Below, in pieces: positions 45,101 through 51,506 of a stretch of DNA of 64,000 nt. The stretch comes from Arenicellales bacterium (lineage in GTDB: Bacteria > Pseudomonadota > Gammaproteobacteria > Arenicellales > JAHEKD01). The first letter of the stretch is position 1, and the number at the start of each line of letters is the position of its first letter. The stretch covers positions 48,677 through 112,676 of the forward strand of contig JANQSD010000017.1 of NCBI GenBank assembly GCA_028284225.1. The letters run 5' to 3'. The position numbers and the translations under genes are program-made. Under the pieces are notes generated by a model. The model had not been told where the DNA came from. It saw only the letters and a program-made list of their open reading frames with translations, and made no database searches.

Positions 45101-47670
45101 TGGTGCAGGCCGAAAAACTGCCGATCTATAAACAAGACCATTGTAAGAGCGGTGAATTATGGGCGCAAACCAGCTATGGAGAGATCGGCACGTATTTAAA
45201 TCAGCTTTATACCCAAAGCCCGTTTTTCTATCGTAATTATGTCTATTACCGGTTTAAGGAGCTGATTGATCCGATCAACCAATTGATTGAAGATGCCAAT
45301 ACTCAGTATGAGTTAGTACAAACTAAAGAAACCGAATACAAAGCCTCCAGTACGACCTACTGGGAAGCTTTGGCGTATTCCGAAGACGGTCAAATCAAAC
45401 AGGCCAGATATGGTAACGGGGTGGAATCCAGCTGGGATTATGATGCTCGGGGTCGCACCACTGGCATACAAGCCAAGCAAGGCAGTAATGAATTACAAAA
45501 ACAGTTCTTTGATTATGATGTGCTGGGCAATCTTGAAAAGCGTGATGATTTTGTCAATGATGTCTTTGAGCAGTTTAGCTATGATAATCTCAATCGCTTG
45601 ACCAGCAGTAGTCTAACCGGTACCGGGGCTAACCTGTACCAGCTCACCGGTAATGAGAATCAGAGCTTTGGGTACGATGCCATCGGCAATTTAACCTATA
45701 AGTCGGATGTGGGGCATTACACCTACGGCTCCGGCATGACCAATGGTGGCAGTGCCGGAGTGCATGCCATGATCTCGACCACCGGTGCGATCAATGCCAG
45801 CTTTGGTTATGATGATAATGGTAATCAGACCGGGGGTGCCGGTCGAACCACGACGTGGTCGAGTTATAACAAGCCGGTGCACATTAGCAAAAATGGGGCG
45901 ATTAACCAATTTGCCTACGGTCCGGAACGCCAGCTGATTTACCAAAAGGAAATCATCAGCAGTGAGACACGGGAAACCCGATACATCGGCGGGATTTACG
46001 AGGAAACCATCAAGGGCGGCCAAACCGAGGCCGTGCATCACCTGACCATGGCCGGACATACCATTGCGGTATTGAAAACTCAGCCCACACTGACCAACCC
46101 GGATGAAACTCTGCCAGTGGTGAATTCCACTCATTATCTGCATCAGGATCACTTAGACAGTGTGATAATGATCACCGATGCCAACGGGGATGTAATTGAA
46201 AAGAACCATTACGATGCATTTGGTAAAAAGCGCATTGCAATTATAGATGCCGCAAATCAGCCGCTATATGCAGCGGGATTTTTGCCGATCACCGACCGAA
46301 GTTTTACCGATCATCGTTACTTAAATGGGCAGGAGTTGATTCACATGAAAGGCCGGGTCTATGACCCCACCTTTGGACGGTTCCTAAGTGCTGACCCGCA
46401 TATCCAGTCTCCGTTGATGAGCCAGAGCCTGAATCGCTATAGTTACGTGCTCAATAATCCACTTAGCCTCACTGACCCCAGCGGGTATTTCTTCAGCTGG
46501 CTGAAAAAACTGTTTAAAAAGATCATCAAGGCGATCAAAAAGATCATCAAGAAGATCGTTGAAGTCATCAAAAAAGTGGTCAAAGCTGTCGTTAAGGCAG
46601 TAAAGGCTGTAGTCAAATTCGTCAAGAAATATTGGCGGCAGATTGTTGCAGTTGTCGTCACGGTAGTGGTTACAGTGGTCACCTTCGGGGCACTAACAGG
46701 GCATACAGCCAGTCTTGCTGCTGCGTGGGCAGGAGGCTCTGGAGCGATTTTTGGTGGTACTGCAGGTGGTTTAGCTTTGGTGGGCGCCTCCTTTGTGGGC
46801 GGTTTTGCTGGAGGTTTGATTTCAACAGGTTCGTTGAAGGGTGCCTTATATAGTGGATTGACAGCGGCGGCCTTTGCCGGTGTGGGAAATTACTTTAATG
46901 GTATAGGTCAAAATTCGATATTTAGTAGCGGAAGAGCTATTTTTAACAAAGCAGGAGATTTTGTCCGCTATGGTTTAAGCCGGGCTGGTCAGATTGCAAA
47001 GTCGATTGCTCACGGTGTAGTAGGTGGTCTATCGAATAAATTATCGGGCTTGAGTTTTAGTAAAGGTTTTTTAACTTCGTTTGTCACTGAAGGTGCAGGG
47101 CCCGGCATAAACCGTTTGGCAGGTGGAAATCTATTTCTGGACACGATTTATGGTGGTATTTTGGCCGGTGCTGTGAGTAAATTAGCTGGTGGCAGTTTCA
47201 GTACCGGAGCAAGATTAGGTTTATTTGCACGTTTCTTTAATAATGTGGCGCATACTGAAGGTGGTTTTGGGCAGTGGGTAGATGATGCATTTAAAGTATT
47301 TGGGCGGGTTGGGAAATTCTTTGGTTCGTTAGGATTCAGTGCTGCTACCTATAGCTCAGCTACAGGAGGGTGTGATTCGAATGGAAATTGCGTGGATAAA
47401 ATAATTAATAAGGAGGTTGATTATTGGGAAGATGGCTCACAGCCACCAGATGACTCAGGTGAATGGGAATGGAAAGGTACTGGACCCCCTGAAAGTAGTG
47501 GTCAAGGTAATTGGGTTCATCCTGATGGTACAAAAGTTCATCCTGATCAAGCACATGATCCGCCAAAAGGTCCTCATGTTGGAGTTACATATCCTGGGCA
47601 AAAACCATTAGATGTGTACCCAGATGGTATAGTTCGAGATCCTAAAGACAAATATTGGTTAGACAAATAA
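39184..47670 (+). CDS. Secreted SpvB/TcdB-type RHS polymorphic toxin, 2828 residues
   Basis: Start chosen at ATG 39184 (AAGGGA ~10 nt upstream); a TTG at 39175 is too near that site. Order: Sec signal peptide (~1-36); SpvB-like N region (PITVPPGVRGVAPNLSLSVS, GLSSISRC); seven FG-GAP/VCBS-like Ca-loop repeats (~349-730; DINNDGF, DMNGDGLID, DINGDGLPD, DVNGDGLLD); TcdB-like middle; RHS YD repeats (~1030-1460); an Ala/Asn-rich insertion with eight cysteines (~1460-2060); more YD repeats and the RHS core end (HQDHLDSV, GRVYDPTFGRFLSADP, NRYSYVLNNPLSLTDPSGY, to ~2435). A Lys-rich amphipathic segment, membrane helix and Gly-rich linker follow, then a short toxin tip (~2773-2828; GNWVHPDGTKVHPD, KGPHVGV, DVYPDG) resembling polymorphic toxin type 37. 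A candidate immunity gene starts 2 bp after the stop. Confidence 0.92.
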   Translation: MILTTHRYFHWFCSSVMVSLICLGGLFQPSLSYAAITPVGSDQGNIEVTSNGQAVWTLPITVPPGVRGVAPNLSLSVSAQGQLNIGGLSSISRCAGLAVDHGVTAPVRYLSSDQYCMDGRPLKLINGTQGQAGSVYGTQLDSFEKVEAIGTGVNGPLSFKVTTRSGGTLTFGRTTLSKIPRASDGTVISWAVSSLEDVSGNGLWYIYSDISGSAVPEIALTQIRYGSQNQTNAPVSVDFDYESRPDTASGYQLGSVVQSTKRLKQISTTADNKIARRFKITYAQSDFGGTSRVTRIHECAVDTNDNDREKCYRPSRFDYAPVQTGWQNASISAPSPLQDSQGRSRGVVLDINNDGFNDWIIAVQPETGSAIVETWLGSADGWSSSSAFTLPGPLFDYAINNEGIPVGNLADMNGDGLIDYFQATLQYHADGSNTAKRTTWLNTGTGFEISSELQPPYYTVVIGRTGVVQAYEKYVDINGDGLPDAVRALRRKSGAFSRLTRLNTGSGWQISTGYKLDTGLFSDHTIGSEGVYQGELIDINGDGLVDFVESAKVSETDIRNRTYMNTGIGWSESPSYQLPIVLMDYSVHDKGIPNAELVDVNGDGLLDIWQALAFDTGGTAFNVWLNTGDGFVHSNHYTPIVRGTTVLGSGAVLKYGELMDVSGDGKPEFVIHALDESSTDNPVPLSVYEHSGTAWVRNDALKSLLPSIPFYLQPSDTTHSSRSMLQLADLDGDGSPEAFMSMDTVNGWQVKSSVGTLDNGMQPGYLTSHTNGLGIETRIEYGLSTDPTLYNPGDSTQNTRVSAAVNSPMVLVKAIQKMDGLVLPDTAKSNDGSSGWYRVEHQYGGLKANLEGRGSLGFQTRTITDERTGLMVASEFYQEYPFTGQSKTVKKYLNNTLLSETVTSIDQRDLNNGKTIFAYSPSIVVKQYDPDSATLLSTSTTSSVYDDFGNTISKTQTVSGTDQTFETVTTTTYENKTSGDSWILGLPTETTVTVKAPNQPDQSNITTAQYNDNGFPITEVLQPGYPQSVTTTYEYDSFGNVISTTLTSGNESRTSTVGYSSDGRFPVSSTNPLGHTGTVTVDSRWGKPISQINANQLEQKTIYDAFGTVLREDALWDGQTQAKEVALAYWCNSTSDCPANAVYFVTALDDQGESPQTVYFDAYGRELLKKTTGADLDGNETLNGPSLYIATGYDNLGRKIKTSRPGTSEATLDYEQVSYDALDRVRTKTATDGTETSIDYDGFTVITTNAKGQVTKITNDLRGKPILSVDADSNSTRYEYDAKGNLTKTVDSAGNEIVLNYDIFGRKTSMDDPDMGHWEYQYDGFGNLTQQTDAKGQVVNMVYDKLDRLTSRSEAEGTTTWTYDSAPLGNSGRNAIGMLASVNAGHEGYSRQHEYDSSGRPVKESINIKGQGYISERGYYRATDRVAWERYPSGLVLTKDYDPTGFPMKLNSVDLSDYQAYLTEYYKYEDRVQEARVAEAEHQQQLDEYRELLLGGRTGEDTEGNPEYAGGGLEDQVKAKTDLINGAVSNANTWQSYARDAANVLNEHAQWSQDYYAEYQRYRGPYDQNIAIARDYEQQALVAGRESDHHRNLSNQEADKAQPHLNAAANYQRIANAWLNKAKTDLQAGCKAAGRDLHDGPLAEFARLCRDGKGPLPGLGDGRRNVCWSLIQTDNARDGDRVTHKCTRTVNAFSWLPYTTQTYYEKTGRSYVCPNGSSQPPVGGGGGNGVDAGHPFDQTIRSLVQGVLNALIQSSYAARDDQCYWRNNYQRKTALLLKRVSSLTAAKMRHVESYIDNYNGNVTKSNQEAERANQFISRANNYANMANYHANRANSLANTANSYVDKANTYVRGMTVYGAMASNHSLVALLLNDDKGDNNPANDTGRYAHYKKQVEKYAGVWQCKKIGTAPLISGTYINGTNLTAAQKANYDDPNAGPFKSVPAGFGAASLMSWDSDDDGQKERWYINHVTQKMVQAEKLPIYKQDHCKSGELWAQTSYGEIGTYLNQLYTQSPFFYRNYVYYRFKELIDPINQLIEDANTQYELVQTKETEYKASSTTYWEALAYSEDGQIKQARYGNGVESSWDYDARGRTTGIQAKQGSNELQKQFFDYDVLGNLEKRDDFVNDVFEQFSYDNLNRLTSSSLTGTGANLYQLTGNENQSFGYDAIGNLTYKSDVGHYTYGSGMTNGGSAGVHAMISTTGAINASFGYDDNGNQTGGAGRTTTWSSYNKPVHISKNGAINQFAYGPERQLIYQKEIISSETRETRYIGGIYEETIKGGQTEAVHHLTMAGHTIAVLKTQPTLTNPDETLPVVNSTHYLHQDHLDSVIMITDANGDVIEKNHYDAFGKKRIAIIDAANQPLYAAGFLPITDRSFTDHRYLNGQELIHMKGRVYDPTFGRFLSADPHIQSPLMSQSLNRYSYVLNNPLSLTDPSGYFFSWLKKLFKKIIKAIKKIIKKIVEVIKKVVKAVVKAVKAVVKFVKKYWRQIVAVVVTVVVTVVTFGALTGHTASLAAAWAGGSGAIFGGTAGGLALVGASFVGGFAGGLISTGSLKGALYSGLTAAAFAGVGNYFNGIGQNSIFSSGRAIFNKAGDFVRYGLSRAGQIAKSIAHGVVGGLSNKLSGLSFSKGFLTSFVTEGAGPGINRLAGGNLFLDTIYGGILAGAVSKLAGGSFSTGARLGLFARFFNNVAHTEGGFGQWVDDAFKVFGRVGKFFGSLGFSAATYSSATGGCDSNGNCVDKIINKEVDYWEDGSQPPDDSGEWEWKGTGPPESSGQGNWVHPDGTKVHPDQAHDPPKGPHVGVTYPGQKPLDVYPDGIVRDPKDKYWLDK

Positions 47671-47671
47671 A

Positions 47672-48289
47672 ATGCTCACAAACTTGAGTCAAGATACATA
47701 CCTGTCTTTATTAAAAGAGAGATATGGAGGTTATTCATTAATAGAAAAATATCTATCAAATTATTTTGATAAATTTGAAGCTAGTTTAATTCATCCAGAT
47801 TGCTATGATCCATTATCTGACATAGTCGCAAATAATTGGCATTATGATTTTACTTATAAATACATGTGCGACTATGAGTGTGAATTCTTTATTAAAGAAA
47901 GACAAAAATTGATTAATAAGATCATCTTGGAAGTAGAAAATGGTAAATACATTTTGCTAACTCCCTTTTTTGAGCATATAAATAGCTATTCAAAAAGCTT
48001 TCCATTTAATATTTACCCAGATAACTTTATTCAATATCGAAGCTATGAAAATTTCAATGATTGTTATTTCTTGTTAGATTCAAATATAAATTCTAAAGAT
48101 ATTAAGCAGATTTGGGAGGAGTTTAATTATTCTTTTTTTGGTATGACTTTATGGCTTGATAACCATTTGCCTGTGAAATCTAGTAATGAAAGTGATTTTC
48201 ATTATATTAAAAAAATCAACATAAATATTTCAGATGGTAATGCATTTGTGGAACTAAAAAGAAAAGAAGAGAAGACCAGTGACAAATGA
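47672..48289 (+). CDS. Candidate immunity protein for the RHS toxin
   Basis: 205 residues, soluble, no signal peptide, rich in aromatic and acidic residues (NWHYDFTYKYMCDYECEFF, IYPDNFIQYRSYENFNDCYF). No family recognised. Two features point to immunity: the ATG is separated from the toxin stop by a single base, and its base composition is visibly more AT-rich than anything nearby, as is usual for horizontally shuffled toxin-tip/immunity pairs. A cytoplasmic location fits a toxin tip acting on a cytoplasmic target. No other gene near the toxin tip has these features. Confidence 0.65.
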   Translation: MLTNLSQDTYLSLLKERYGGYSLIEKYLSNYFDKFEASLIHPDCYDPLSDIVANNWHYDFTYKYMCDYECEFFIKERQKLINKIILEVENGKYILLTPFFEHINSYSKSFPFNIYPDNFIQYRSYENFNDCYFLLDSNINSKDIKQIWEEFNYSFFGMTLWLDNHLPVKSSNESDFHYIKKININISDGNAFVELKRKEEKTSDK

Positions 48290-48350
48290 GAGTCATTTGC
48301 AATAGATATGAAATCAGAACCAAACACGGTTTCAGATGAGATGAAATTTT

Positions 48351-48791
48351 ATGAATGTGATAGTTACGTTTAGATATTTAACAGTTAGTTTTATTATTTT
48401 GATGATGGGCGTGCAAAACGCCTTAGCCGCCAATGACGAACTTCACGGAGCCAGTAACATTGTGTTGTTGCAACATGCATGTCCTATAGCTTGGGAAAAA
48501 GTGGATAAAGCGATTTCACCTCGGCCGACTACCGTGCCTTGGGCCAATGAAACGGATCGCCACAAACATATCACTTTCCAGAAGAATTTTATCTTGCCCC
48601 AAACCAAAACCGGCGCACGTGATTTAGATAGTGTCAGTCGAGATGTGATTACGGTGTTGAGTGAATGCATCAAGCGCCATAATTTAGTGGTCAAAGCTGA
48701 GTTTGGTAAAACTGTCGGTAAGATTCCCACCTTGAAGGAGAAAGTGGACATCAGTGCAATCTTGCAGATTTTATTGATGATGGACGACTAA
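48351..48791 (+). CDS. Exported protein of unknown function
   Basis: 146 residues. A hydrophobic N terminus (VSFIILMMGVQNALAA) looks like a Sec signal peptide cut after ALA at about residue 26. The mature part has two cysteines (LQHACPIAW, LSECIKRHNL), a stretch KAISPRPTTVPWANETDRHKH in parts, and ends in a hydrophobic helix with a DD tail. No family recognised. It follows the immunity gene by 61 bp. Base composition returns to that of the genome, so it was probably not exchanged with the toxin tip. Confidence 0.6.
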   Translation: MNVIVTFRYLTVSFIILMMGVQNALAANDELHGASNIVLLQHACPIAWEKVDKAISPRPTTVPWANETDRHKHITFQKNFILPQTKTGARDLDSVSRDVITVLSECIKRHNLVVKAEFGKTVGKIPTLKEKVDISAILQILLMMDD

Positions 48792-48815
48792 TTCAATCAT
48801 TGGGGTTTTAAGATC

Positions 48816-49271
48816 ATGATGACAAAAAAATACTGGTTTTTACTTTTTTCAACATTGTTACTGCTGACGGCATGTGGTGGCGGTGGTTCAAGCAGTGGTA
48901 GTAGTGGGGGCACGCCCGCTGGTAATTTAGCAGGCATCTATAACGGTACTGTCACCTTAACAGCAGATACGAGCTTGAGTGGCTCAGTCACGGCGACCGA
49001 CACGCTAACTATTCGTATTGATCCCAATGGTCGAGTCACCGTAATCGATAGGGAAGGTGAAACGGCTCAGGGTGCATTATCAGGAAATAGTTTTACGGTG
49101 AATGCCCTTGACCGCATTGAAGCAGGCGGTACAGTTTTTTGTGAGACGACCACAATTTTAAGAGGCACAGTCAGTGGAAACCGAATCACTGGTACGGTAT
49201 CCGGTCAAGTCTGCTTGGACTTGCTTGAACAGGAAACGAATGTGAGAGGCACATTCGAGGCCACAAAATGA
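48816..49271 (+). CDS. Small lipoprotein with low-complexity linker
   Basis: 151 residues. Lipoprotein signal peptide ending in the lipobox LLTAC (Cys at ~20), followed by a Gly/Ser linker (GGGGSSSGSSGGTPAG) and a beta-rich domain of ~115 residues: LAGIYNGTVTLTADTSLSG, DTLTIRIDPNGRVTVIDREG, then GNSFTVNALDRIEAGG and TTILRGTVSGNRITGTVSG. Two cysteines in the domain may pair. This is the usual form of small outer-membrane beta-barrel-like lipoproteins of unknown role. It is 24 bp after the preceding gene, same strand. Confidence 0.75.
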   Translation: MMTKKYWFLLFSTLLLLTACGGGGSSSGSSGGTPAGNLAGIYNGTVTLTADTSLSGSVTATDTLTIRIDPNGRVTVIDREGETAQGALSGNSFTVNALDRIEAGGTVFCETTTILRGTVSGNRITGTVSGQVCLDLLEQETNVRGTFEATK

Positions 49272-49314
49272 TGAATAGTCGTTACATTTTGTTTAGCACG
49301 AAGAGATACAAAAT

Positions 49315-49803
49315 ATGAACCGAACAGTAGTGGTTGTGATGGTGTTAACTGCGCTGGCATTGATGAGTTGGCAGTTTAAGATCAATAACCTATCGGAATC
49401 AACGCCAGCATCGACCGATCAGGTTTTAAATCAGCTTGATGAACAAGCGCACGAAAATGCTGATGACGTTGAGCTCAATGAAAAGCAGAAAGCAGATATT
49501 GCTGCATACAGTGAAAAAATGCAATCGTTGACTAAAGTTAAGCCTGTGCCGGTTGCACAAGTGCCTAATATCAACCAGTCATTAAACTTGCCTGAATTAA
49601 AGTCTTTAACAGTGAACGAACTGACTGATCCGCAGTTAAGCCTGGATAACAATGAAGCTATCGGCTCATTAGGAAATGCCCATGCGGTTTCAAGTTCAGA
49701 TCAGTCTGCCGTGATCAATAGTTCCATTACACCGGTAATCGATACTGTGTCGCGGCAAACGGGTATTCCAACGCAGGATATCGAAGCGGCATTTAATCAG
49801 TAA
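49315..49803 (+). CDS. Membrane-anchored periplasmic protein of unknown function
   Basis: 162 residues. One N-terminal hydrophobic helix (TVVVVMVLTALALMSW) without a clear cleavage site, so probably a signal anchor. The rest is hydrophilic and low in aromatic residues: a Glu/Asp/Gln-rich helical part (~30-70), then VPNINQSLNLPELKSLTVNEL and a C-terminal helix ending in GIPTQDIEAAFNQ. No family recognised. It forms part of the run of envelope-targeted small genes behind the RHS toxin. Confidence 0.55.
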   Translation: MNRTVVVVMVLTALALMSWQFKINNLSESTPASTDQVLNQLDEQAHENADDVELNEKQKADIAAYSEKMQSLTKVKPVPVAQVPNINQSLNLPELKSLTVNELTDPQLSLDNNEAIGSLGNAHAVSSSDQSAVINSSITPVIDTVSRQTGIPTQDIEAAFNQ

Positions 49804-49841
49804 GTCGATAGTAACAACGTATAACTTTGAACCAATACTCA

Positions 49842-50573
49842 ATGATGAAAACCAATCTACACATTTCCCAGTTAATTGTCTTAACAGGTTTGTTTAGTGC
49901 CAACATTGCTTTGGCGCAAACACCTTTACCTGAGATGGAGCCCGTTGATCCTGTCTTGCTGGAAGAATTGGAAGTCCCTCCGTTACTGGAAGAAGCCGTC
50001 ACCACCGCAGAAAATGAACAAACAGTGGAATCACCACCGATATTGCCAGAAGAATTACCGGCTGAATTTTTGGAAGTGCTATTCGTTATAGATGAAGAAC
50101 CCGAAATAGTCGAACCGGAACCGACTTTTGAGGATTTACTGACCCCGGAAATACAGCAGACTGTCGAACTTAACGCACTCAATGCGGATATCAAAGGCCG
50201 TAAAGACGCGTTGAAACAGATGGAGAATAAACTGGATCGGATGAATGCTAAACAAGAACTGATTGAAACCCGTCAGGAAAAAATCGCGTTGCGTGAAGAA
50301 AAACTAAACGCCAGGCAAGATAAGTTGGACTTAAAGCGTGACGAAATTGAAGCGAAACTGGCTGATCCTGATTTGAAGTCAGAAAAGCGTAAACGATTAG
50401 AAACCAAACTTGGGCGTATTACTGAACGGGAAAGTCGAATAGATAAAAGACTAGTCAGTCTAGAAGTACGAGGTCAAAAACTTGAGGAAAAATTGGAGCG
50501 CTTACAGCAACATCTGATTGATCTGGGCGAAGAGCTACCTGCCGATATTGATCCTGATGAATTGGTCTTGTAG
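49842..50573 (+). CDS. Exported coiled-coil protein
   Basis: About 243 residues. I start it at the ATG pair 49842/49845, giving a signal peptide that ends ...FSANIALAQ; the frame is open up to a TTG at 49827. After an acidic, proline-rich part (PLPEMEPVDP, PEIVEPEPTFEDLL) comes a long regular coiled coil from ~115 to ~230 made of Lys/Arg/Glu/Leu heptads (KQMENKLDRMNAKQELI, REEKLNARQDKLDL, KRKRLETKLGRI). No family recognised. It is the last complete gene before the second alkB-end repeat. Confidence 0.6.
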   Translation: MMKTNLHISQLIVLTGLFSANIALAQTPLPEMEPVDPVLLEELEVPPLLEEAVTTAENEQTVESPPILPEELPAEFLEVLFVIDEEPEIVEPEPTFEDLLTPEIQQTVELNALNADIKGRKDALKQMENKLDRMNAKQELIETRQEKIALREEKLNARQDKLDLKRDEIEAKLADPDLKSEKRKRLETKLGRITERESRIDKRLVSLEVRGQKLEEKLERLQQHLIDLGEELPADIDPDELVL

Positions 50574-50586
50574 TCGATTTAGGACT

Positions 50587-50652
50587 AAATTCAAACGTTA
50601 TAACGGCCGTCGTATTTCAATTACTTTGCGTTCGTTTGCAGTAACTGTTTAA
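50587..50652 (+). pseudogene. alkB 3'-end remnant (right direct repeat, cassette boundary)
   Basis: The frame KFKRYNGRRISITLRSFAVTV followed by TAA corresponds to the last 21 codons of an AlkB-like protein. The first 55 nt match 38019-38073 at 52 positions and the three mismatches are synonymous; beyond that the copies differ (AVTV versus AATINK). There is no upstream gene body. It overlaps the 3' end of the convergent amidotransferase gene, whose last 11 codons lie on its opposite strand, which suggests that this is the ancestral alkB terminus left behind by an insertion. Confidence 0.8.
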
Positions 50653-51355
50653 AGTTTTCATAAACAATGGTCGAATAGCGATTCATGTCTGCAAGGTTAG
50701 CGGCCGTCTGAGCTTTGAATTGGGTTAAAGCATCAATGCCTAACGTATTTTCCAAAGCTTGCTTGTATTCCGGCACACAACCCCATTGCGCAACAGTATC
50801 GTTTTTGACTTCGATATGGAACTGAATCCCATAGGCATGATTTTTATATTTAAAAATCTGATATTTAGTTGTGTTTGAAGACGCTATTAGTGTCACAGAA
50901 TCATTATTTTCTAAGTTTTGAACTTCAAAAGAGTGCCACTGCAGTGCTTTGATCTGATCAGGAAATGACGAAAAAAGCCTGTCACTGGTTTTACTTTCGA
51001 GCAAGTTGACATCCAGCACTCCAATCTCCGGCGTTGATGATTTGACTACTTGGCCACCTAAAACTTCTCCCAGAAGCTGGGCGCCCAGACAAAATCCTAA
51101 AAAGGGTTTTTCTGCATCGATGACATACTCTTTAATCTTCTGTTTTTCGACTTTTAACCAGGGATACTCATCTTCCATCCAGGTATCCATGGGACCACCC
51201 ATGCAAAACATGGCGTCATAATCTAAAAAATTTTCTGGAATAGTATCTCCTTGGTCCAGTTCGATTGTTGTCAAGTTGAAGCCATCGGCCAACATCAAAT
51301 CTTTTATATAACCCGGATCTTCAATATCGATGTGTTGCAGAATTAAAAATTTCAT
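50621..51355 (-). CDS. Class I glutamine amidotransferase-like protein
   Basis: About 244 residues forming a single GATase1 domain: early motif FCMGGPMDTWMEDEYPWL, the nucleophile elbow FLGFCLGAQLLGEVLGG with catalytic Cys, a mid motif LQWHSFEV and the His-Glu pair YGIQFHIEV. Stand-alone GATase1 proteins of this kind are often annotated as GMP-synthase-like; many act on glutamyl-amine compounds, and the real substrate is unknown here. I start it at ATG 51355; a GTG lies 9 bp upstream. Its C-terminal codons overlap the alkB remnant on the other strand. Confidence 0.85.
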   Translation of the reverse strand: MKFLILQHIDIEDPGYIKDLMLADGFNLTTIELDQGDTIPENFLDYDAMFCMGGPMDTWMEDEYPWLKVEKQKIKEYVIDAEKPFLGFCLGAQLLGEVLGGQVVKSSTPEIGVLDVNLLESKTSDRLFSSFPDQIKALQWHSFEVQNLENNDSVTLIASSNTTKYQIFKYKNHAYGIQFHIEVKNDTVAQWGCVPEYKQALENTLGIDALTQFKAQTAANLADMNRYSTIVYENFKQLLQTNAK

Positions 51356-51441
51356 TTTGATCACATGAATCCAAAACCTGATTATGGCATACGCAAATTG
51401 TTAGGCCATAACAATGCGTGGTGAGTTAACCTTAAGGATAC

Positions 51442-51470
51442 TATGAAAATCAAGGTATTAGCGTTATAAT
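51442..51470 (+). promoter_or_regulatory. Probable sigma-70 promoter of miaB
   Basis: A perfect -10 box TATAAT at 51465-51470 with a weak -35 (TATGAA) 17 bp upstream, 36 bp before the miaB start. It may drive the miaB-phoH-ybeY-corC run. Confidence 0.5.
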
Positions 51471-51506
51471 CGCCTGCCATTTTTTAGCTTCATCTGTCTT
51501 TAGGAA

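Noticed and set aside
45691..46152. 153-residue minus-strand ORF inside the RHS gene
   Set aside because: It is antisense to clear YD-repeat coding sequence, low complexity, and has no start signal.
42283..46490. Repeated YD motifs considered as DNA tandem repeats or CRISPR-like array
   Set aside because: Similarity is at the protein level only; the nucleotide units vary in length and sequence and lack spacers.
38091..50586. Prophage or integrative element with integrase
   Set aside because: No integrase, transposase, phage structural gene or tRNA is visible in the block, so only the boundary repeats support mobility.
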